NCBI GenBank assembly: GCA_029961685.1
Contig: JARWKL010000012.1
Location: 11,439,955 to 11,503,954 of the forward strand
DNA length: 64,000 bases
Direction: 5' to 3'
Origin: Aristolochia californica
Taxonomy: Eukaryota; Streptophyta; Magnoliopsida; Piperales; Aristolochiaceae
Shown here: in pieces, positions 11,446-19,032 of the stretch
How positions within the stretch are numbered: position 1 is the stretch's first letter
Layout: each line of letters begins with the position of its first letter
Program-made: the position numbers and the translations under genes
Notes under the pieces: generated by a model
Database searches by the model: none
Seen by the model: the letters and a program-made list of their open reading frames with translations, nothing else
What the model was told of the DNA's origin: nothing

Positions 11446-14091
11446 AGGTCATTTGCATCTTTAACATGTTTCAAGCATGCATATCCATTTTTAAAACACG
11501 TGTAGAAGAATTCTCTTTCTTGTAAAATTTCAAGCTATTAGGGTTGAACTAGTGGAATTTCCCAAACTTGGATAACAAAAAAATTTCTTCATTTGTGGTG
11601 TGTGAAAAAAATTTCATTACTTACATTTGTTAGTGTTTTAATTTTTTTCCATACATAAACTGTTAAATTTACATTTTGTTGTCATCTATTTACCTTTTTT
11701 TGTTTACGGCATGAAGGGAGAAGGAAAACTCAAAGTTTTGATTTAAGAAAAAAGTGTACATCTAAAATGGAGATGCATAATGCACAAATGTAGAGAGATA
11801 TAATTCCAAAGAGTGTCTGTGATTTTTAAGGAGATTGAGCTCTTTTCAGTTTTTAGTTCTCAGGTTTTGCAATCGTCGGGAAAAGGGGGAGGTGGGGGAT
11901 TTTTAATTGAGTGTTGACTCCCAATCCGTAAGTCATTTCTTTCAATAATATTACCTGTTACAAATGAAAAATCACTTTTTACAATCCTCTATGATTGTTA
12001 GGTCAGCATTTTTTGCAAACGGGCAAACTAATGGCTTGTTTGGCTTTAGTAAATATCTCGCCGCACGTTCACTTATGAATTTAATGAGCGTTCGTTATTC
12101 TCATTAAAAGTTTTGGATCCATAGGTCATTTGCATCTTTAACATGTTTCAAGCATGCATATCCATTTTTCAAACAAAGAAATCTCTTTCTTGTAAAATTC
12201 CAAGCTATTAGGGTTGAACTAGTGGAATTTCCCAATCTTGGATAACAAAACTTTTGTGTTCATTTGTGGTTTGTGAATAAATTTTCTTTACTTACATTTT
12301 TTTTCCATACATAACCTCTAAAATTTTCAATTTGTTGTTAACAATTTGCCTTTTTTTTTCTTTTTACGGTATGTAGGCGGAGCGAAAACTCAAAATATAG
12401 ATTTAAGAAAAAAGTGTACATCTAAAATGGAGATGCATAATGTACGAATTTAGAAAGAGATAATTCCAAAGAGTGTCTGTAATTTTTTGGGATTGTAAGC
12501 TCTTTTTAGTTTTTATATCTCAAGTTTTGCAATCGTCGGGAAAAGGGGGAGGCGGTGGATTTTTAACTCAGTGTTGACTCCCTATCCATAAGTCATTTCT
12601 TACAAAAATATAGCCCGTTACACATGATAAATCACTTTACAATTCATCTATGATTGTTAGGTCAGCTTTTTGCAAATGGGCCAAATAATGGTTTGTTTGA
12701 CTCGGCTAAATATCCCACCGCACGTTCACTAGAGAATTTAATGAGCGTATGTTATTCTCTTTAAATGCTTTGGATCCATAGGTCATTTGCATCTTTAACA
12801 TGTTTCAAGCTTGCTTATCCATTTTTAAAACGATATTAGGGTTGAACTAGTGGAATTTCCCAAACGTGGATAACAAAAGTTTTGTGTTAATTTTTGGTGT
12901 GTGAATAAATTTTCATTACTTACATTTGTTATTGTTTTAAATTTTTTTCATACATAAACTCTAAAATTTTCAATTTCCTGTGATCTATTTTCCTTTTTTT
13001 GTTTACGGGATGAAGGGAGAGAGAAAACTCAAAGTTTTGATTTAAAAAAAAAAGTGTACATTTAAAATGGAGATGCACGGTGCACCAATGTAGAGAGAGA
13101 TAATTCCAAAGAGTGTCTGTAATTTTTAGGGAATTTAAGCTCTTTTTAGTTTTTATATCTCAGGTTTTGCAATCGTCGGGTAAAGGGGGAGGCGGGGTGT
13201 TTTTAACTGATTGCTGACTCCCAATCCGTAAGTCATTTCATACAAAAATTTAGCCCGTTACAGATGATAAATCACTTTACAATCATCTATGATTGTTAGG
13301 TAAGCTTTTTATAAACGGGGAAAATAATGGTTTTTTTGACTCTGGTAAATATCCCACCGCACGTTCATTGAGAATTAAATGAGCGTTTGTTATTCTCTTT
13401 AAAAGCTTTGGATCCATAGGTCATTTGCATCTTTAACATGTTTCAAGCATGCATATCCATTTTTAAAACACGTTTAGAAGAAATCTCTTTCTTGTAAAAT
13501 TCCATGCAATTAGGGTTGAACTAGTGGAATTTCCCAAACTTGGAAAACAAAACTTTTGTGTTCATTTGTGGTGTGTGAATAAATTTTCTATACTTACATT
13601 TGTTATTGTTTTAATTTTTTTTCACACATAAACTCTAAAATTTTCATTTTGTTGTGATCTATTTGCCTTTTTTTGTTTACGGGATGAAGGGAGAGCGAAA
13701 ACTCAAAGTTTTGATTTAAGAAAAAAGTGTACATCTAAAATGGAGATGCACAATGCACAAATGTAGGGAGAGATAATTCCAGAGAGTGTTTGTAATTTTT
13801 AGGGATTGTAAGATCTTTTTAGTTTTTATATCTCAGGTTTTGCAATCGTCGGGAAAAGGGGGAGGCGGGGTATTTTTAACTGACTATTGACTCCCTATCC
13901 ATATGTCATTTCTTACAAAAATATAGTCCGTTACTCATGATAAATCACATTACAATGATCTATGATTGTTAGGTCTGCTTTTTGCAAACGGGCAAAATAA
14001 TAGCTTGTTTGGCTCGGGTAAATATCCCACCGCACGTTCACTTCATAATTTAATGAGTGTTTGTTATTCTGATTAAAAGCTTTGGATCCAT
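11446..14091. repeat. Satellite tetramer A-B-C'-D (second of a tandem pair)
   Basis: Monomers start at 11446 (A), 12123 (B), 12780 (C' with the same ~43-bp deletion) and 13428 (full D). This unit matches 8792-11445 monomer by monomer. The B copy has an extra private deletion near 12170, where 'tttttcaaac' runs straight into 'aaagaaatctc'. The fourth monomer is a complete D here but a D/C hybrid in the first unit, so the first unit was altered after the duplication. Confidence 0.85.
13428..14091. repeat. Representative type D satellite monomer
   Basis: Type D is recognised by 'attccatgcaattaggg' in place of attccaagctattaggg, 'cttggaaaacaaaac', 'tctatacttac', 'ttttcacacataaactc', 'gggatgaagggagagcg', 'atgtagggagagataatt', 'gtgtttgtaatttttaggg', 'gattgtaagatc', and a tail with 'gcggggtatttttaactgac' and 'ttactcatgataaatcac'. 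Other D copies start at 2047, 6770, 20263, 23533, 25546, 30946, 33626, 35646, 38333, 40358, 42985, 49680, 58038 and 60729. D normally follows C and precedes A. Confidence 0.85.
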
Positions 14092-14366
14092 AGGTCATTT
14101 TCATCATTAACATGTTTCAAGCATGCATATCCATTTTTAAAACACGTGTAGAAGAATTATCTTTCTTGTAAAATTTCAAGCTATTAGGGTTGAACTAGTG
14201 GAATTTCCCAAACTTGGATAACAAAAATTTTGTGTTCATTTGTGGTGTGTGAATAAATTTTCATTAGTTACATTTGTTATTGTTTTAATTTTTTTCCATA
14301 CATAAACTCTAAAATTTACATTTTGTTGTGATCTATTTACCTTTATTTGTTTACGGCATGAAGGGA
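14092..14366. repeat. Type A monomer broken by the organelle insert
   Basis: The front 275 bp of an A monomer is present, ending at 'ggcatgaaggga', after which the sequence changes abruptly to plastid ycf2. The closest intact relatives are the A monomers at 45678 and 43659, which share 'tttcat(t/a)agttacatttg' and 'ctttatttgttt'. They show what the unoccupied site looks like. Confidence 0.88.
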
Positions 14367-14370
14367 TAGG

Positions 14371-15024
14371 ATACAAAAATAAACTCCAGATATTTGATAT
14401 CTTTCTCTTTGAATGAGATCTCAATTCCGCTATGGTTTCATTAGCTATCTTACAACTAGAATCCCTCTTTTTTCGGATCCGGTTACTCCACCACCGCGAA
14501 CCCCAGTCAGGCATGATACACTTTTTAGTTATTGGGAGAACCCAAGTACTCTCTTTCGAATCCATGAAACAACTCTAAAGGATCTTTTTCCCTTTTGGAA
14601 GATACAGGAGCGAAACAATCAACCTATTGATATTGGAAGACCAAAAATCTTCTTCCAACGTATCATTTCTGGGTCCAATGGAATTCATAGGTATAGGAAG
14701 AAGCCCCATCAAATAGAGATTTTTTCTTTCGACCATATTTCGATTGTTAATACAATATATAAGGACCGCTACTACAAGCAGTACTACACCTTTGATCGTG
14801 AAATATCGATTGCTTGTTGAACCCTATGAATCACGCGAAAGTGAAAGTAGGATACTCCAAATTCGGGGGTCAAAGAGTTTCCGTTCTTGGTGGAAAAAAA
14901 TGTGAGTGAAAGATCCCGCTGAATCGAATTGGGTCCATGAATCTAAGAAATAGTGGGAATTCTTGATCTCTCTCAATATCTCTCTCAATTCGAAGATCCA
15001 GGATTTGAATTGATGTCCTTTCAT
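14371..15024 (-). pseudogene. ycf2: Plastid ycf2 5' fragment, frameshifted and truncated
   Basis: On the minus strand the ATG at 15024-15022 opens a frame beginning [20 protein letters not shown], the well-known start of plastid Ycf2. Ycf2 is a protein of about 2,200 residues; it is reported as part of the inner-envelope motor complex associated with protein import. The frame stays open for 66 codons through [10 protein letters not shown] and then stops at 14824-14826. Downstream, homology continues in shifted frames through VERKNL-, PKGKK- and [20 protein letters not shown] stretches, then WGSRWW and KKRDSSCKI, up to about 14371 where the satellite begins. Only roughly the first 190 codons are present. 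Small indels and the truncation make it non-functional. The apparent 135-codon frame on the plus strand at 14413-14820 is the antisense shadow of this fragment. Confidence 0.93.
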
Positions 15025-15098
15025 TGATTCCTCCTAAAGATTTCATTTCAATTGGAATTTGGTTATTCACGATGTACGATGACGATGATCTCTGTTAA

Positions 15099-15172
15099 GC
15101 ATCCATGGCTGAATGGTTAAAGCGCTCAACTCATAATTGGCAAATTCGTAGGTTCAATTCCTTTCGGATTTC
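15099..15172 (+). tRNA. trnI-CAU: Plastid-type tRNA-Ile(CAU), degraded 3' end (likely pseudogene)
   Basis: The sequence from GCATCCATGGCTGAATGG through TTAAAGCG, the anticodon arm with CAT at 15132-15134 and GTAGGTTCAATTCC matches the plastid trnI-CAU gene. That tRNA reads AUA codons after modification of its wobble C to lysidine. It sits 75 bp from the ycf2 start and divergent from it, exactly as in plastid genomes. The 3' part is damaged: the T-stem partner of GTAGG should read CCTAC but reads CCTTT, and the acceptor strand that should pair with GCATCCA reads CGGATTT. The break probably marks the join between plastid and mitochondrial sequence at about 15161-15165. It is unlikely to yield a mature tRNA. 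Confidence 0.85.
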
Positions 15173-15443
15173 TTTTAGTGGAGGGGGTGGGAGGGGAGAA
15201 GGCGAATTTCTCATTCTATATTTTGGGGGAGCTATTGTGAAGCCTAGAGAGGCGGAAGCGGCAAATCGCTTCTACGGAGTTCCCCAACTGCAGCTTTGCT
15301 TAGTAGCTTAACTCTTTCAAATCGCTTCTACCGAGTTCCCCAACTGCAGCTTTGCTTAGTAGCTTAACTCTTTCAACTCGACTGGCGTGGCGCTGCTGGA
15401 TGCTTCTGATCAATAGGAAGAGGAGGAAAAAAAAAAGCTGATG
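15173..15443. other. Mitochondrial-type spacer between trnI-CAU and rps1
   Basis: This stretch has no recognised gene. It begins with a G-rich run (15180-15200), contains the 56-bp tandem duplication listed separately, and ends in a purine tract (about 15418-15437) before rps1. I assign it to mitochondrial DNA because it is continuous with rps1 and unlike the plastid sequence beside trnI-CAU. The apparent 68-codon frame starting at 15105 reads through the tRNA and has no support. Confidence 0.6.
15263..15374 (+). repeat. 56-bp direct tandem duplication, two copies
   Basis: Copy 1 is 15263-15318 and copy 2 is 15319-15374. Both run from 'aaatcgcttctac' to 'agcttaactctttc' and differ only at one base (tacggag versus taccgag). 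Such near-identity suggests a recent slippage or unequal-crossover duplication, either in the mitochondrial donor or after insertion. Confidence 0.9.
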
Positions 15444-16048
15444 ATGAGCATCTATTTGAGTCGATCATTTCCAAGATCTAATTCCAGTTTTTTCTTATGT
15501 AATGGAAATGCCTCACAATCTCAAGTTTTACGCTTAAGGGAAGACATGTTCTTGGTGGATGCAGGACCTGGGACCCCCAGAATTTGTATGCAAGATGAGC
15601 CTACAGGAGTGCCAATCAACCGAGCCACCAAGTTTGAGAATAAGGTTGGATTCCTGGATGTAGCGGCTGGTGAATCACTGATCAAAGAGCAGATTTTGGA
15701 GAGATTCTTCATCGATCTAGTGGCCGGTGAATCACTGATCAAAGAGCGAGCAGCCGCCAGGTTTAATGATTTGGTGGGATCCACAGATGTAGTGGCTGGT
15801 GAACCGCTTCTTCTTCCACGAAGATTCAGACAAAACCGAGCTTGGATGGAACTGAACAAGATTTGGCGAACGAATACAAAGGTCAAAGGCATTTTTATGG
15901 AAAAAGTCAAAGGAGTTATTCAATAGCAATCGCAGGTTTCATTACTTCTCTTCCATCCCGTCCTCTCAACAACACTCAAAGGATAGCGAATGATCGATTC
16001 ACCATTGAGAGCATTAACCCCAAAAGGACGAATATTGTGGTGTTCTAA
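15444..16048 (+). pseudogene. rps1: Mitochondrial ribosomal protein S1 (rps1), frameshifted
   Basis: The frame from ATG 15444 begins MSIYLSRSFPRSNSSFF and continues through FLVDAGPGTPRICMQDEPTG, VPINRATKFENKVG, two VAGESLIKE repeats, VAGEPLL and RAWMELNKIWRTNTKVKG, the typical plant mitochondrial S1 protein of the small ribosomal subunit. It stops early at 15924-15926 (TAG). Homology continues in another frame with SIAIAGFITSLPS and RFTIESINPKRTNIVVF, ending at the TAA at 16046-16048. One base appears to be missing near 15915 (GGA GTT, where GGA GGT TAT is expected), so this is a single frameshift in an otherwise nearly full-length gene of about 200 codons. A preceding ATG at 15441 is in frame; I chose 15444 to match the family start. 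Likely silent in the nucleus. Confidence 0.92.
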
Positions 16049-17012
16049 CAGCGGCAGATCAAACAAGAACTTGATGAGCGAAATCCGCGTACGAAAAAGA
16101 AAAAAGAGAGAGAATTTTGCTTTTCTTAAGCGCCTTCTTCTCCTGATCCTGAGAACACTCTATCACCTTAATCCATTCTTTTGTTGAGGGAACAAGCAAC
16201 TCCGGGTTGGTATGGTGCAACCCTCGCCTAGCGCGAAAGGCTCTGTAAGACCTCGCGTTAGCGCAGCCGTTTGATTGCTTGCCCTCTATTTACATAGCGA
16301 AGAAAGGCTCTTGCTCGAATGCGTGACTGCGGCGCGCCTATCGCCCCGGCACTCTCAAATGCATGTTGGGTTGGGGCCAGCAATCAGACTGCAACTAGGG
16401 AGATGAAGAATGGAATTGAAGGCAGAGTCAAACTTTGATTTGAACACCAACCAACGAGTGGCGGATTTGGATGGACAGAAGAGGAGTAGCGCGCTACTTA
16501 TAGCAGCCAGTGAGCGGAGCGCGGATGCGCTCGCTCAAAGCCATACGCACACTTCCTGCGCACACAAGCCCACTTGCTGCCATGAGCACATGCCCCTGTC
16601 GCGCGTCAAGCTCTATTGCTACAGGGCTACGCACAAAGTAGCAAGAGGCGCTTCTCGCCCACCGCATGGCCACACCAACCCTCGCCTAAGGTAATCCCCT
16701 CACGGCACTCTTGCTATCAGGTATCAAGCCCCTGTACGCAATTGGGCCATAGGGGGCACTAGCCCACACGCCCGCGGGCAGCAAGTGCCTTAGGGCTTGT
16801 GCGCTAGCGGCCCTATTGCAACAGGGCTTGAGCGCGGCTTGACTTGCCTGACTCCATAGGGGCCCAAGCTCTTGCTGGTAGCCAGTCTTTCACTTCAAAA
16901 CCGGAACTCCCATGCCTTTCTTGGTCGGACCAACTCAACCGGTGATTTCCGACAAGTCTTTCATCATTTGGAGAGCAAGAAGCGGAACAAAAAGAAAGCT
17001 TTCTTTATATTT
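16049..17012. other. GC-rich mitochondrial-type spacer between rps1 and nad9
   Basis: No gene is recognised. From about 16200 to 16870 the DNA is strikingly GC-rich and full of short repeated and inverted words: 'caaccctcgccta' at about 16219 and 16676, 'ccatagggg' at about 16747 and 16853, the hairpin-like GCCCT-attgcaac-AGGGC near 16809-16826, the related 'ctattgctacagggct' near 16612, and gagcg/cgctc inverted words near 16512-16534. Dispersed small GC-rich repeats of this sort are common in plant mitochondrial spacers. A 94-codon frame at 16410-16694 lies here but has low-complexity, repeat-like composition and no family I recognise. The last ~140 bp (16872-17012) is the nad9 upstream region. 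Confidence 0.7.
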
Positions 17013-17586
17013 ATGGATAACCAATCCATTTTCCAATATAGTTATGAGACTTACCCCAAGAAATGGGTACATAAAATGGAAAGATCGGAACATGGGAATA
17101 GATCTGATACCAATACGGACTACCTATTTCAATTGTTGTGCTTTCTTAAATTTCATACCTATACACGGGTTCAAGTTTCGATCGATATTTGCGGATTTGA
17201 TCATCCCTCTCGAAAACGAAGATTTGAAGTGGTCCATAATTTACTGAGTACTCGGTATAACTCACGCATTCGTGTACAAACCAGTGCAGACGAAGTAACA
17301 CGGAATATCTCCGTTAGTCAGTCTATTTCCATCAACCGGCTGGTGGGAGCGAGAAGTATGGGATATGTCTGGTGTTTCTTCCATCAATCATCCGGAACTA
17401 CGCCGTATATCAACAGATCATGGTTTCGAGGGTCATCCATTACGAAAAGACCTTCCTCTGAGTGGATATGTGGAAGTACGCTATGATGATCCAAAGAAAC
17501 GTGTGGTTTCTGAACCCATTGAGATGACCCAAGAATTTCGCTATTTCGATTCTGCAAGTCCTTGGGAACAGCGTAGCGATAGATAA
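17013..17586 (+). pseudogene. nad9: Mitochondrial NADH dehydrogenase subunit 9 (nad9), frameshifted
   Basis: ATG 17013 begins MDNQSIFQYSYETYPKKW and the frame runs through KMERSEHGNRSDTNTDYLFQ and [17 protein letters not shown], the plant mitochondrial form of the NuoC/30-kDa subunit of respiratory complex I. One extra base at about 17304-17305 shifts the frame; the rest continues as [27 protein letters not shown] and [14 protein letters not shown] to the TAA ending at 17586. The length (574 bp) equals a 190-codon gene plus stop plus one inserted base. The second half contains the E-R-E...H...R signature region of the family. Several codons keep the unedited state, for example TCT at 17368 and TCC at 17380 where the working protein has Phe. 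The open frame upstream of 17013 is not part of the gene. Confidence 0.93.
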
Positions 17587-18007
17587 ATTCAGAATCAGAA
17601 TAGGTCCAGTCCAGGGGACAAATCAATAGGAAATGCTATTTTCTTCGTAATCATAAGAATGAACTTCTATGAAATGAAAGAGTTTCACGGGAATTGTCTT
17701 GATCGTCGGATATCATTGAAAAGAAAACGAGTTTGAAGTGTTCTCGAACGATTTCCTGCAATTCTGCCCAGTAAGAATAGGCCAAAAATCTTTATAAAGC
17801 AAAGGTCGCCCCCCTATTGAGTAAGGCAATAAACGCTCACGCGGGTCTCAAAGCGCCCGGCGGCGCGAGGTTGATGAGCAGGGAGGGTGCATTTGTTCTA
17901 GTTGGCCAAACGGCCATCCCCCGTCTTCCCTAGCCAGGGATTAGTCATTCAAGGATCAGTTGATGCGTCAGGATGAAGTTCTTTGGTGCTGCTCCAGGGT
18001 GAATAGT
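17587..18007. other. Mitochondrial-type spacer downstream of nad9
   Basis: No gene is recognised in this 421 bp. It is continuous with nad9 and is taken to be its native downstream mitochondrial sequence. Around 17830-17890 it becomes GC-rich ('agcgcccggcggcgcg'). It ends at 'ggtgaatagt', after which satellite sequence begins with 'agatgcacaatgc' at about 18008. Confidence 0.65.
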
Positions 18008-19032
18008 AGATGCACAATGCACAAATTTAGAGAGAGATAATTCCAAAGTGTGTTTGTAATTTTTAGGGATTGTAAAATATCTTTTTAGTTTTTATATCTC
18101 AGGTTATGCAATCGTCGGGAAAAGGGAGAGGCGGGGTATTTTTAACTGACTGTTGACTCCCTATCCATAAGTCATTTCTTACAAAAATATAGCCCCTTAC
18201 ACATGATAAATAACTTTACAATTCATCTATGATTGTTAGGTCAGCTTTTTGCAAACGGGCAAAATAATGGCTTGTTTGACTCGGGTAAATATCCCACCGC
18301 ACGTTCACTAGAGAATTTAATGAGCGTATGTTATTCTCTTTAAAAGCTTTAGATCCATATGTAATTTGCATCTTTAACATGTTTCAAGTTTGCATATCCA
18401 TTTTTAAAAAACGTGTAGAAGAATTCTCTTTCTTGTAAAATTTCAAGCTATTAGGGTTGAACTAGTGGAATTTCCCATACTTGGATAACAAAAATTTTGT
18501 GTTCATTTATGGTGTGTGAATAAATTTTCATTATTTACATTTGTTATTGTTTTAATTTTTTTCCATACATAAACTCTAAAATTTACATTTTGTTGTGATC
18601 TATTTACCTTTTTTTGTTTACGACATGAAGGGAGAATGAAAACTCAAAGTTTTGATTTAAGAAAAAAGTATACATCTAAAATGGAGATGCAAAATGCACA
18701 AATGTAGAGAGATATAATCCTAAGAGTGTCTGTGATTTTTAAGAATTGTGAGCTCTTTCCAGTTTTTAGTTCTCATGTTTTGCAATCGTTGGGAAAAGGG
18801 CGAGGCCGGGGATTTTTAATAGAGTGTTGATTCCCTATCCATAAGTCATTTCTTACAAAAATATAGCCCGTTACACATGATAAATCACTTTACAATTCAT
18901 CTATGATTGTTAGGTCAACTTTTTGCAAACGGGCAAAATAATGGCTTGTTTGACTCGGGTAAATATCCTGCCGCACGTTCACTTAAAAATTTAATGAGCG
19001 TTTGTTATTCACAATAAAAGTTTTGGATCCAT
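18008..19032. repeat. Satellite segment right of the insert: D/B monomer tail, then A
   Basis: The first 351 bp is the back half of a monomer with D and B features ('gtgtttgtaatttttaggg', 'gcggggtatttttaactgac', then 'ccctatccataagtc'), not the A type found on the left of the insert. A complete monomer starting at 18359 is A-like, with 'acgacatgaagggagaatg', and its tail is B-like. Confidence 0.8.

Larger units (their letters stand above)
1..14366. repeat. Satellite array, left part (about 21.5 head-to-tail ~665-bp monomers)
   Basis: AT-rich tandem satellite. The anchor word aggtcatttgcatctttaac recurs about every 660-680 bp, at 101, 708, 1374, 2047, 2721, 3395, 4068, 4742, 5416, 6096, 6770, 7442, 8119, 8792, 9470, 10137, 10774, 11446, 12123, 12780, 13428 and 14092. 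All copies have the same orientation. Each monomer runs: anchor, CACGTG palindrome, TTAGGGTT motif, gaactagtggaatttccc, T-rich block with a poly(T) tract, a (c/g)atgaaggga block, a gataattcc block, a G-rich tract, an inverted-repeat dyad, then HindIII/BamHI sites just before the next anchor. No nuclear gene is seen. The array continues off the left edge and is interrupted at 14366 by organelle DNA. Confidence 0.97.
14367..18007. other. Organelle DNA insert in the satellite (combined NUPT/NUMT)
   Basis: A 3.64-kb block with no satellite sequence and much higher GC. Order: 5' ycf2 (minus), trnI-CAU (plus), spacer, rps1 (plus), GC-rich spacer, nad9 (plus), spacer. The first two are plastid genes in their normal divergent arrangement; rps1 and nad9 are mitochondrial genes. 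The left junction carries about 4 extra bases (14367-14370) before recognisable ycf2. The right junction is at about 18008, where 'agatgcacaatgc' of the satellite resumes. About 51 bp of satellite present in intact monomers is missing and no target-site duplication is seen, which fits end-joining repair and not transposition. Every gene in the block carries a disabling change. Confidence 0.93.

Noticed and set aside
14413..14820. 135-codon open frame on the plus strand
   Set aside because: It is the antisense of the plastid ycf2 fragment, whose minus-strand reading is clearly recognisable.
15105..15311. 68-codon plus-strand frame
   Set aside because: It begins inside trnI-CAU and reads through the spacer and the 56-bp duplication, so it has no coding support.
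15521..15910. 129-codon minus-strand frame
   Set aside because: It lies antisense to rps1, which has clear family identity on the plus strand.
16410..16694. 94-codon plus-strand frame in the GC-rich spacer
   Set aside because: Its composition is repeat-like and I recognise no family; stops are rare simply because of the GC content.
14367..18007. Transposon carrying captured organelle genes
   Set aside because: No terminal inverted repeats, long terminal repeats, poly(A) tail, target duplication or transposase is seen; end-joining of organelle DNA explains the block better.
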